The translations under genes were made by a program, and so were the position numbers. Source: Eopsaltria australis (lineage: Eukaryota > Chordata > Aves > Passeriformes > Petroicidae). From it: 64,000 nt of DNA. The stretch lies in the NCBI GenBank assembly GCA_034509425.1, contig JAVTVJ010000069.1, positions 434,001 to 498,000 of the forward strand, in the 5' to 3' direction. Below, piece by piece: positions 39,026-49,848 of the stretch; the first letter of the stretch is position 1, and each line of letters begins with the position of its first letter. Below the pieces are notes generated by a model. It did not search any database. It was not told where the DNA came from and worked only from the letters and a program-made list of their open reading frames with translations.

Positions 39026-39047
39026 AAACGGTTTTTAAAAGCCGTTT
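39026..39047. repeat. 22-bp near-perfect palindrome
   Basis: AAACGGTTTTT is followed directly by AAAAGCCGTTT. The two 11-base halves are reverse complements except for one T/G pair. The sequence lies in AT-rich, conserved-looking DNA. It could be a dimeric factor site or chance. Confidence 0.6.
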
Positions 39048-40249
39048 ACAAACTAGTATGTTAAGGATCCAGCACTTCCATATTCACCTATTGTTTTTTA
39101 AGGATACAAAATCAAATGAGAACATAGCATTTATGCACATAGCATGTTTCCTTGGAAAACAAAGCTACCGCAAAGATGAATAATAATAGATATATGTTGT
39201 ATTTGAAAAGAAATTTCAAGAGATGCTGAAATGCAGTAGCTACCTTTAGAATACAGTTTCATAGTAAAGCATTCTGTATCTCTTTAGCAATACAAAGCAC
39301 CTTTAGCAGCCATTTTTAGGTAGTGTGTTGGTTATGTTGCTTTCCTTTTCTGCTATAAAATCGTAACTTACTATTTATCCCTGTAAGAATATAAATAAGT
39401 AGTGAGTTATTACAGAAATATCTACAACTGAATGCTGTGAAGTCACAGCTGAAAAAAACCGAGAGCTTTGAGATATTAGCAGCCTTGCATTTTAGAGTTG
39501 TTTTTTGATTTGCTTTCTGCCTTTGACTATTTCATGTAGAGTGGGTGATGTTTCCACTTTTCTCTTGGCAGCATTTGTGGTTAACTCACTATTTTGGTTC
39601 TGGAAATAGAGTTTGTGGTCTTTTTTTATAATGATAGACCTCTAGTACATCTGCCTAAGGAGAGCAATTACTGTGAAATTTGTTCAATTGAAATTCAGAG
39701 AATGAAGTATGAATGAAAGATACTTAAAAAGTAATATGTTACAAAATCTTAGGTATATATATATATCTTAATTGTAACTGTAAAAAAAAAAGTAAAATCT
39801 TTTGAGGTATTATTTCCTTTCCAGAAAATAAGCAGATACTCTTCAATAACTAAAGGTCTTTAATAACCTTTGAATATAGATTGTTTTCTAAACAGAAATA
39901 TGATATGTGTGACTGTGGTTTATTTTCAAGAGATTTTCTGCCTGTGTCATAGGCTCAGAAATTGCAAAATTCCTCAGTATTGTCTCTGAGGCAGAGCTAG
40001 AAAATGTTTCCTGTTGAAGTCATGAAAATTATTCATTTTGGTAGAGGCATCAATAATGAAACATCTTGTTTGTGGGGAACAAAGCACTCGAATCTGTCTT
40101 TTATGAAGCAGGTCTCGCAGAGCAGTTACTTGAAATGAAACTGCTATGCCACTGATTCTTATGGTATATCTGATGAAAGCTTTAGTCTTTTGAAATATCT
40201 GATTGTAACCAATGGAAAGCTGAACCCTTCTGTGTTACTTGTATGAATA

Positions 40250-40284
40250 TCATTATTATTACTATTATCATCATCATCATCATT
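40250..40284. repeat. Trinucleotide microsatellite (ATT)n/(ATC)n
   Basis: A run of ATT triplets changes to five or six TCA/ATC triplets. It is a typical short microsatellite with an internal change of unit. Confidence 0.85.
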
Positions 40285-41583
40285 AATTTTCTAGGTAATT
40301 AATTGTCCTCCTACCTCAAGTAGCAGGGGGCAGAACTGTGTATGACTGTAGCATTCAGCCTTGCTGGGGGGAGCAACACACTGTGTGAGAGACTGCAATG
40401 CTGGGGCCACAGGATATTAAAGCTCAAATTGAAGGCCAGCCAGGAGAGCAGAGCACTGGGTTGGCTGCAGCGTGTAAATAGTTTGTTACTCTTGTCCAAC
40501 TGCAATGAGTGTTGAGGACTGCTAACATAAGATACAGCTTTTATGGACCCAGCAGACTACCCTGCCCAAGTCTGGGGTAGAGTTGTCCAATTAACATTGT
40601 TAATGTATTATTAATTTTGTGTTAATAACATAAACAAATCCTGGGGAGGTGTGAGCTTAAATTCTGCACAGTGAAAGAGCTGTGTTTGCAGGCAGGTTGG
40701 GAATCGCATCTGCTCAGAGGGCATTATTTAGGAATTTGCTTTCAAATGGCCCCTTTCACAGTCTAACTACAAGGGACAGTAGCTGGAGTTGTGCCTGGAA
40801 TAAAATAGGAAAAAGAAGGGAGGCCACTCCCTGGAAGCCTGGCAGCTCGGAACCCTGCAAAACCTCTGGGCTGCTGTTTCCTGGGTTCAGATCTGTCAGG
40901 TAAGGATAAAGGAGGGCAGCCAGAGAGGGTTGCTGAGTGCCTGAGCCATGAAGAAAGCATAATAGATCAAACTTGCATGATCTAAACACCTGTGTCCTGG
41001 GCATCTTTTTAAGGCACCCTTTCTCCCCCTGTACCAGCTCCCAGACCTGTGGTCTGTGACCAGTGGCCTGTAACTCCTGTGGTGTGCACCTACCTCAGCA
41101 GAGCTGTGGAGAGATGCCCTCAGTGACTTGGCTTTCTGCATACAGCCATCGCCTCTGCAGGTGCTGTTTCTGACTGCATCAGGTTCCACAGCTGACAAGC
41201 TGAGTGACAAGCGGAGTGTGCAAATATTGGCAGAAAATGCAGTGTCAGCTTCCCTTTTCATTGTGATTGTCTATTAATAATACAGCTCTTACATTAACAT
41301 AACTCTCTGAAAATGGTTATATCATTCACATGCATGTTTATAAGACAGGTCACTTAGTTTGGTAATGTTGTGTTAATTTAGACACAAGGGAAGAAACAGG
41401 TCAGCTGGAGATAACATTTGTCTGTCTTCTGTAGTGGTCTCGCTGACTAATTGACAAAGTCTTAAACTTACATAGTATCATAGGTTATGCTGAATTAATT
41501 CCTTATAAAACAATAGGAGAGCAAAATAAAAAGCAACTCGAGCATGCTTGTATTCCTCACTAGGAACAGACTTTAATCATATT

Positions 41584-41600
41584 ACTGAACACTGTTCAGT
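41584..41600. repeat. 17-bp palindrome
   Basis: ACTGAACA, one C, then TGTTCAGT form a perfect inverted repeat with a 1-base spacer. It superficially resembles a steroid-receptor element, but the half-site spacing is 1 rather than 3, so function is doubtful. Confidence 0.6.
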
Positions 41601-43140
41601 CATCCCATGCTATAGTGACTGATATAAACAGGCAGATCCAAAAAGGCCAAATGGGATTGTGTTGGAAGAGCTGCTTCCAGTGGAGGTGAGACCAGTGCTG
41701 GTGTAGTGAGCACTGTGACTTGTTTGAGATGGGGTGTAGGGCAGTGAAGGGTGCATAACGAAGGGAATAAAGTCATGTCAGAGAAGGTTGGCTATCCTTT
41801 AGGGGCTAGCCAAGGCTAGGAGAGAACAGCTTGGCTTTTATAAATATTGTATGAAGAGTAAACAAGCAGAGAAGTGAACTATCCAAAGTAAAGAGCCACA
41901 TAGCCAGCTAAACAAATGTTTATAAATTTGTTCATGGCTCTTCTGAGGCTGGACACTGGAAGAAAGTTCTTCACTTGAAGCTGTAGTCACCTTGATGCTT
42001 CAGTTACTGTAGAAAATAAAAATTCTGCACCAGGGGGTACTTGTGTACTCCAGAACTCTGCCAGTGGCAGCTAGGCTAGATGATAAGTCACAACAGTTTA
42101 AAATGGTTTAAGAATTTTCTTGCACATGATGTGTTTGAAATACAATATCACTTCATTTCAGAGTGGAAAAATGAGGAGTATAAATGTATTTAACAGTTGA
42201 ACCTTTGATTCATACAGTCCTGTGAACTGTATGGAAATCCAGATGTGAATAAATAAGTATAAGGAATTGGTTAGCCAACACTCAAGGCATGAAGAAATAC
42301 CATGCTACAATTTTATAATGCATGTTACAGCTGTATAAATACGAATAAAGGATCTGTAACGCCTCCGTGACTTTTTGCACTGTCTTAGATGGGCCTTAGG
42401 TGGTGCTGTTGCATTTTTTCTTTTGTCAGTGGCTGTTTTTAGTGCTTCAATCGTTTTTATTCTGCTTTGCTTTCTAGATCATACCAGGAAACTAAGAATA
42501 GTTGGCTACACCAATATTTGTAAAATTTACCAAGGTGGAACACTAAAACATAACCGCTTGTCGGGTGCACTTCATTTCCTAATTTGAAACACTTTAGCAC
42601 CTTTATATAAGAACTGAGTAATGCTGAACTATGCTCATAGCATAAGGCGTGTCTTGCTCTACGTGTGTTATTTTGTCTAACAGTGTATAAATGTGAGTAT
42701 AAAAATAAATTAAAGACACAAGATCGAGTAAAACCTCTCCAAAATTAAGTTCAACATGTGGGATTGATGCTGTAAGTTCACAAGTCTTTCAACTTTCCAT
42801 ATGGCTAATTAAAAAGAAAAAAAGTGGCTGAATTTTAGAAAAGAAATGTGTATGTCACATTGGCAACTTGCGGAGTGCCTCCTCTGTTAAAGGACCTATG
42901 CACTAGTTTTACATCCAATTTCCTGCCCTTATCTTCCTTATGCCAGCTCACAGTGTGGTTCATTGGGAAACAGTTTGCTTTTTTTTCCTATTTCTTTTTT
43001 CACAACATAAAAAAAAAATTCCCATGAAGGTTTTTTCCACTACAACTGCCTACCCTTTATGCTCTGCAGCCTGCCAAGCTTGCCAAAACTCAGCAGGTAG
43101 CCCACATGGTATGCATGTCTGTGTGAGAACGCTCCCCTGA

Positions 43141-43187
43141 TGTGGACAAGATGTTGGTTGTAAAATGAAGCCAACATCTTGTCCACA
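43141..43187. repeat. Perfect inverted repeat/hairpin, 17-bp arms, 13-base loop
   Basis: The left arm TGTGGACAAGATGTTGG (43141-43157) and right arm CCAACATCTTGTCCACA (43171-43187) are exact reverse complements around TTGTAAAATGAAG. Two further weak pairs (G-U, then U-A) can extend the stem inward. Pairing does not extend outward, so the total stem is about 17-19 bp, short for an animal microRNA precursor. A perfect 17-bp match is very unlikely by chance at this spacing. It may come from a templated inversion or a small fold-back element, or it may be kept as an RNA or DNA structure. Confidence 0.85.
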
Positions 43188-46100
43188 AGTGTGCAAAAAA
43201 ATATCCTCAATCTGGACAGACATGTTTTTGTAGGCTGAATGCTTTGGCTGTGTTAATTCAAAGTCTAAACTTTTTAAAACCAGGAAAAAATAATTATGTA
43301 GTTACAGTACCAATAATGCTATCAGTAGTAGTAAAGCTGCAGACGTATTTGTTAATCTGAGACTGTTTGGTTAAACTTTTACTGCCTTGGTATTTACAGT
43401 AATTCTTTTGGCATCTGTGACTTCAGGGGTTTTATCGCTCCTCTTTTAGTCTCCACAACCTGGGCAAATAATGTAACCCCAAGACTGTGGGCTAGCAAAG
43501 AACAGTACAAGAATTAAGAGCAGAGATGCTGTGGGTTCAGTCTGCAGTTAGCCCAGAACTTCCTTCGAGATGGATATTTTGTTTTGTACCTATCCCCTGT
43601 GGGTTGCACATACGGAGCAAGGGGAAGAAAAACATATAAACAGGGAGGGGTAGCAGTGGCAGATACAGACTCCCTTGCTCCAAACTCGGACATAAATGAA
43701 TGAGGGAAAGTTGGATGCCTAATATAAACAAAACAAAACAAAAAAGCCCTACAAGGGCTTATTCCCTGTAACTGTGTATGCTTCATATTTTCCAAACTAA
43801 AATTGTCAAAATGTTCTGATCAGTTTAAAACTTGGAAGTATTAAAGTTAGGTCTTCTCGTGGGAGCAAGTCAAAAAACTGGCACAAAACTGAAGCTATAC
43901 TTTGGTGTTTTTGCTTATTTCAGGCTGAAATATGGGAAGGACAAAATTTGGATTCATTTTCACTTAGGTCTTTTCAGTTTAGGTTTGTGGTTTAGGCTCT
44001 TTTAAGCTGTCACCGTTTGAGTACTTATTTAAGTGGAAGGTGTTCTGAATTGCCTAGGTCTGCCTAAAACTCCTGGGTTTTTCCCAATGCATATTATGGA
44101 TTTTTTTCTCAGAAATTTAAAACACCACATTATTACATTACACCTAAAGGTACACATAGTGATCGAGTACATCCACACTTCAGCTCGAGCAAAACTCCTG
44201 CTAATGCACACAGCTCACCTGTGGGTGACCCCACATTGTGGGGGAAAACAAGGATTCACACTTAGCTTTAAAGGATGCTTTTCCTCATGACCTGCTAGTA
44301 TATGCTTAGCATAGCAGGTTGTGTTTCTCTCCTCTGCCCTTGCAGTGTGTGTATGTTAGGGCTGGGGGCACCCAGATGTTTGAGCATTTCCCTCACTGTC
44401 AGGCGTGCTCTGCAGAGAAACTTCAGAACTGCAATTGCTTCCTCTGGATTCTCACTTGAAGTTACTGGAATATAGGGATACTTAGCATCCACAGACATTT
44501 CCAGGAATACAGACTCCTGGCACTTACTTTAGGCATTTCATTTGGGTTTTTGTTCTGATGGCTTTTTAAAAAAAAATTTAATGGAAGCTCTTTGTTTATT
44601 ACTGGGCAAAGTACATATTGCCTATTCTCCATTTACTTGCATTATGGAGTAAAAGCCCTTGAAGGTTTAGGATTTCTAAATGCATTTGCCTAGCATGTGC
44701 ACACCTTTTTTTTTGTAGACATAATGGTCAACAGCTTTGAAGAATGTTTGACTGTTTCAGACTTGCAAATTAATGCCTAGTAAAAGTTTGGGCATGTTCT
44801 TCCACACAATGCTTTTCCTATCTTGAGCATCAAGGTACATGGTTGGCAAGTGTCTGGTTTAAATAGCTTCTGGTTTTGTCTTGATTCATTCAGGTTTGAA
44901 ATTTCATATTATACAAGATCCAAAAAATTAAACTTCAGTATAGCTTTCTAATGAGTGGACAAGACTAGGTGGATTTTTAAAAAAAATTTTTAGAAGAAGA
45001 TGAAACCTCTTATGTGCATGGGGATTTTCTTAGGAATAGTTCATGCTCTGTTTCAGGGAGGTAATTTTTTTCATTCCTTTTGGAGATCTTTCTTGATGTA
45101 CTAATATGCATCATTGTCTTGAAAAATGACTGCGTGCTAGTGTTCAGCAGGCAAAAAAAATTAGTGTGTGTAAAACTCCTCCTTGATTGTGCATGACATT
45201 GCCCAGTTTATGAGACCTTGCAACTAAAGAGTAATCTATTTTTAAGCATGTAATTATTTTTGGCAGGCAGGTATTTCAAAATACATAACTTAAACTTTTT
45301 TCTGTTCCGAATCTACTTCAGACTGTGATATATCCATTCTCATGTGGAAAGGACTTTTTCATTATTCTTCATAAATGTCATTTTTGAAGTTTCATTTCAG
45401 TCTATTACAGGTGAACATAGCTCATAATTCATGTGTTACACTGACAGACTACAAATAATAATGTCTTTTGGAACAGCAAGTCAGAAAATCACCAAGCATA
45501 TTAATTACAATTGTCAAGTAATGACTGGTCATAAATTTAACATCAAAGACCCAGAGTTCCTAGGAAAGCATCTTAGATGCTCTTTTAAAAAATTTGCCCT
45601 TGAAATGGCGTATTAGATAAGTATTAAAGTGTAACAGTAATGTACCATGGAAATGTCTTTTTAAATAACAATTTGGTAGAAGAGTTGGGTGCGGGGATTA
45701 TTATTTTGTTATCTCACAGTGTAAGGGCAGTGGGATTCTGCGTTCAATATCAGGAGTCGGGAGTTCACATAAGGATTCTTGAGTGACTAGAGGTTTGAAG
45801 GACCCTGCTGTATGTGCCTTTGCATGGGCCTCATTTTCAGAGAACTTTGTAGCTATTGAAAGTCAGCGGGTAACAGTGAATATTTAGACATTTGTCTGAG
45901 GTTACAGTTGTGGTTGAAACAACTATAAACACTATGAAAGAAGATCTGGGTCTAAATGTGGAGGGGAGTGGGTCACAGGAAAATGAAGACGAGAGGAGGG
46001 AATTACAGAAGACACAGGAGGAGCTGGTGTTTATTGCAGTAGGAATTTGAAGGAAGTGGTTTGTATGTCCTTAGGAAATCCAGCTTCATTAGTACTGTTC

Positions 46101-46867
46101 TTTACAGAACTTTTTAATTTAAGCTAGATGGGTAGTGGACTCACAATTGGGAAATGACGTGGTGACAAATAGCTTTTCGGTTTTTGCACAGTTGAAGTCC
46201 TTCCCTTTTCTCAAATGTATCTCAGAAATTGCTCCCATGGTGTACGTCCAGCCCAGTGTCTGAACTAGTAAATGGGAACAGGCAATGGAAAGACTTGTCA
46301 TGCAAAAAAATTAATTTGAGGAATGTGTGGAAAGTGTCTGTGATGAGGCAAGTCAGTCTAAAGTTGTCATCACTTTCATTTGGCATAACTCGGTGCTGCT
46401 GGAGAAAGGGATGATTGCCTCTCCCTGTTCAGGCTGCCTGTTTCCTTTGTGTGCTGACTTTGTGGTTCTGACGTGGTTTTGGTTGGGTTAGCTTTCACTT
46501 GGACCAGGGCCATGTTCCAGCTTGCCCACAAGCGCACAAACACTTCTGCTAGCAAGAAACAGTGGTGAGAACAGGCAGGTTGGTGTGGAATGAAAGGTGG
46601 AACAATTTGCCTTGCAAGGAGTTGGGCCAGGCAAGGGGATTGCAAAACCATCACCTCTGCAGGGATGGAGGAGAGTCAGAGGCTGCATCCAGGGAGAGCT
46701 GCTAAAGAGGGATAATCAGCATTAATGTTTTTAAGGACTTCTCAGAACCATTAAAATAACATGTTGTGACACTGAAAGTATTTATGTGTCAATAATTATT
46801 TTTCAATAATTATTCAGTAATAGTGTCATTGACTTCTGACACTTATTATTGATAACATAATGTTGGG

Positions 46868-46912
46868 TCTTTTTTTTTCCTCACTTTCTGTCTCTCTCTC
46901 TTTTTTTCTTTT
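46868..46912. repeat. Polypyrimidine tract with (TC)n core
   Basis: T runs flank a TCTCTCTCTC core for about 45 bases, with only three non-pyrimidines (A at 46883, G at 46890 and A at 46913 at its edge). Such a tract can mimic a splice acceptor, but no AG with a credible downstream exon follows. Confidence 0.75.
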
Positions 46913-49742
46913 ACTGGATCCTCTTACTACACTCTTTTAAGATACAGGACCACTGTACTTAGGGGTACCAGCCTTTACTAAAAGACATTTCCCTGCCTGG
47001 GCAGCTGAGCACCTTGTGTAAACCACAGTGCTGAGGGGTGTGTAGGAGCTGGATAAGAGACACTTGGATTATCCATGTAGGCTTACCAGCAGAGTAGAGG
47101 CTTCTATCAGTTTTTACTGAGATGGAGCTAGTTTGAAAAAGGTGATGTCCAGGAAAAGTAAGTATTATCTTCAAGCATTATCTCCTAGCTGGATCCAAAG
47201 CATACCCAACAATGAACCCGATTTTTTAGAAACCATAGACATATTAAAATTCAGCATTAGCTTTGAAATGCAGGCAAGCAGACTTAGCTGCATCATATTT
47301 AGAATCCCAAACACATCATGGAGAAATTTGCTGTGTTCTTTTTAATGTCACTAACATAACTATAACTACTGAATTGCAGCAAAGCTGTGCTAGCAGATAC
47401 ACATACTTTGGTTAGTGTTACTTACTCTGTATTTCTCATCCATATGAGGTGCCTGGTCATGGTATGGACATTTGTCTTCCACTCCTGATGACACAGAGGT
47501 TACTGGTGGGACAACCACTGGATTCTGGATCATGTCACCATACCTGGGGGAGACTTCTTTTCAAAAGAACAGCCCCATGGTAGTGACACTGCATATGCAG
47601 GGACTGAGTTTGGGACCTGACACTGAAAATGTCATTCATTTTGGCTGTTTCATTATGAAAAAATAGCAGGTCCATGCAATGGGAGGCATTAGTAAAATTT
47701 TAAACTGCCACCATTTAACCTTATGGAAAGACAGCATTACAGTGTAAGAATAGCTTATAGGAGCATGTAATTTTTGCAGTTTTCTTTTGGGATGGCGAAG
47801 TGAAAAAATGTAAGAACAGCTACAGAACCCTATACCTTGTTTCCAGATCTTCAGTGACTTTTTGCAAGCGTTCACCTTGTCTCATTTGCAAAGCAGAATG
47901 CTGGTTATCACAAGGCTGTGGCCAATAATAAAGATAGTGAAGGATGAAAAATCAGTAAAACTAATATAGTGCATAGAAGTAGCTTGTTATGTTTTTTTCA
48001 GATTCACACCTGAGATCGCACAGAGGCTGTTCAGAATTATTTGAGAGTTGAGGTTTTGTTACGTGGTTTTAGGATGCTCTTCAGACATGAAAGTGAGGAA
48101 GACAGAGACTGCCTGAGACTGTGTTCTTACCTTTTCTGTGTTGTTTTCTTATGTGCACTGAGTGAGAGAGTTTACAAGACAAGTTATATGCTCCCCCTGT
48201 AAAGCTATTTCTTATTTTTCTTAAAAGCACTCGGGGAATCCTTAAGGATGAATGGTTTTGGGGTTTTTTTAATGGATTTTGGTTTAGCCAGCCCAATTAC
48301 TTAGGCAATGGCAAGGTCCCTGCAATGTTTTTGGCTAAGTGGAGGACCACGTGAACAAGTGGAGAAGGAACTTGGGATCTGAAAACGGATATACCGTTGC
48401 CTAGCTCCAGATGCAATTTATAACATATGAGAATAATCGAGTCCTGAAAGTGTAAAAGCTTAAAACTTGAGAGCCGAATAAAATCTGTTGTAGTGGATTA
48501 GACTAAAATGTACTTAGAGCAGCCTGCATTAGAATTGTTTTATTTCTCACGAGAGCACAAATTACGAAGGATTGTCAGCAATAAATTTGTACTTAGTGTG
48601 GTAGAAGACATCTTCTGCAACTTGTGAAATCAAATAAAATTCATTAATATGCCATGATTCAAGACTTCTGTAAAGGTTAGGAAAGTTACGATTATACCTA
48701 AATAAAATACTATTAGTCATGTGTTTATTCTAGTCTTAAGGCACGTTAGCAATTACATTTTCACATCGTTGTTCAGCAGTTGCAAATGTACCAAAAAATA
48801 TTGGCAGAAGACTGTTTCTTAAGTGAAAACAGAGAGCCTTAAATTTAGGAAAGACCTGAAGAAAATCTATTTAACTGTTAAATATATAAATAATCCCATT
48901 AATATTGGAAAGATAAATCAAGTTACTCTTTTTAGATTCTGTTATGCCTTTGCAGTAAAAAGATGATGCTAAGCACTGCAGATATATTGTTAGTACAATG
49001 CAAGTCATGACTTGAAGTCCAGGGAATTTCCCGAAACAGCTTGTTATTTGGGCAGTAAGTTTGTTGTCATTGAAGGTAGTGAGTTTTTTGGTGTAGACTT
49101 TGTTTTCTTTGCTTTTGCAGGCAGTGGGTTTCTAGATAAGAACTGCTCTACTGGGGAACCAGAGGAAACCTAGAACTGTATAAATAAATGAGGAGAATGC
49201 ATGAGGTTTTATGAATACCATACAAAAAGGCACAGGCATATATGTCAGGCTAGCAGGTACACCAAAAAACTCAGCTGAACGAGTTATTTCTGAAAAAAAC
49301 TAACACAACACTGGGCAAGTTATCACCAAGTTTGGTAGGGATTGCTTATTTTAATTTTGTGCTGCCTTCCCCTGCTGTGTTTCTACAGCACAGTTAGAGA
49401 GCATTCCCTACTTGAGCTCAACGAGTAGGGAGATTTAGATACATTCTTGTATTGCAGTCTCACCTGCAAGTAAAGAAAACAGAAACTAGTTTTGTTTGAG
49501 ATACCAGCAGAAGTTTCCTCCAGTGAACATGAAATTAGTTGCTTCTTTCTCTGCACCAGCATCTCTCACACTGTAAGAGGTGTGCCCCTGTTTCACTGTG
49601 TATGTGAGAAGAAACTCAGAATTTCCCAGATTCAGCTTGACCTTTATAACAAATTTCAAATTAGTCCTCCCTCCTGCACTCGTCAGACTCCTGCATGTCC
49701 TGGTTGTAATTTTTTTTTTATATATTTTTTTAAAGAATATAG

Positions 49743-49848
49743 TGAGATCATATCTTATAGACCCAGAAGCGAAGATTATCCCAGCAGAGAAACCAATTGT
49801 GGGCTGTTTCATCAGTTCCTGGACGATGATGACAGAGGAGTGGGAAAA
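49743..49848 (+). other. Exon-like segment in frame with the JAZF1 exon (weak candidate)
   Basis: An acceptor-like run (T tract, then TAAAGAATATAG) precedes 106 bases that end at a good donor-like GTACGT at 49849. Joined to the JAZF1 exon, the first base completes its split codon. The next 35 codons are open and include a DDDD run, and without splicing the frame stops at an in-frame TAG about 14 codons later. The peptide is not part of JAZF1 and I recognise no family. Including it would leave the wrong phase for the normal next exon, so it could only be an alternative terminal or poison exon. All three frames over this stretch are largely open, so chance is the default explanation. Confidence 0.12.

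Larger units (their letters stand above)
38601..43140. other. Intron 2 between the microsatellite and the 43.1-kb hairpin
   Basis: AT-rich intron at 38.6-40.3 kb includes a short (TA)n run near 39754-39766 and an (ATT/ATC)n trinucleotide run at 40250-40284. A more GC-rich part at 40.3-41.2 kb has a donor-like CAG|GTAAGG at 40900 but no convincing acceptor or protein match. A 17-bp palindrome lies at 41584-41600. No gene was recognised. Confidence 0.5.

Noticed and set aside
40682..40903. ORF ending near a donor-like CAG|GTAAGG at 40900
   Set aside because: There is no good acceptor upstream, no recognisable protein, and the antisense strand is equally open. A lone donor match is common by chance.
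41584..41600. Palindrome resembling a glucocorticoid/androgen response element
   Set aside because: The GAACA and TGTTC half sites are separated by 1 base, not the 3 required.
46822..46843. Inverted repeat AGTGTCA...TGACACT
   Set aside because: It is short, has no extension and is likely chance in AT-rich DNA.
49070..49130. GAAGGTAGTGAGTT, reminiscent of the 5' part of a Y RNA
   Set aside because: The match is confined to about 14 bases, and the expected complementary 3' end and loop are absent.
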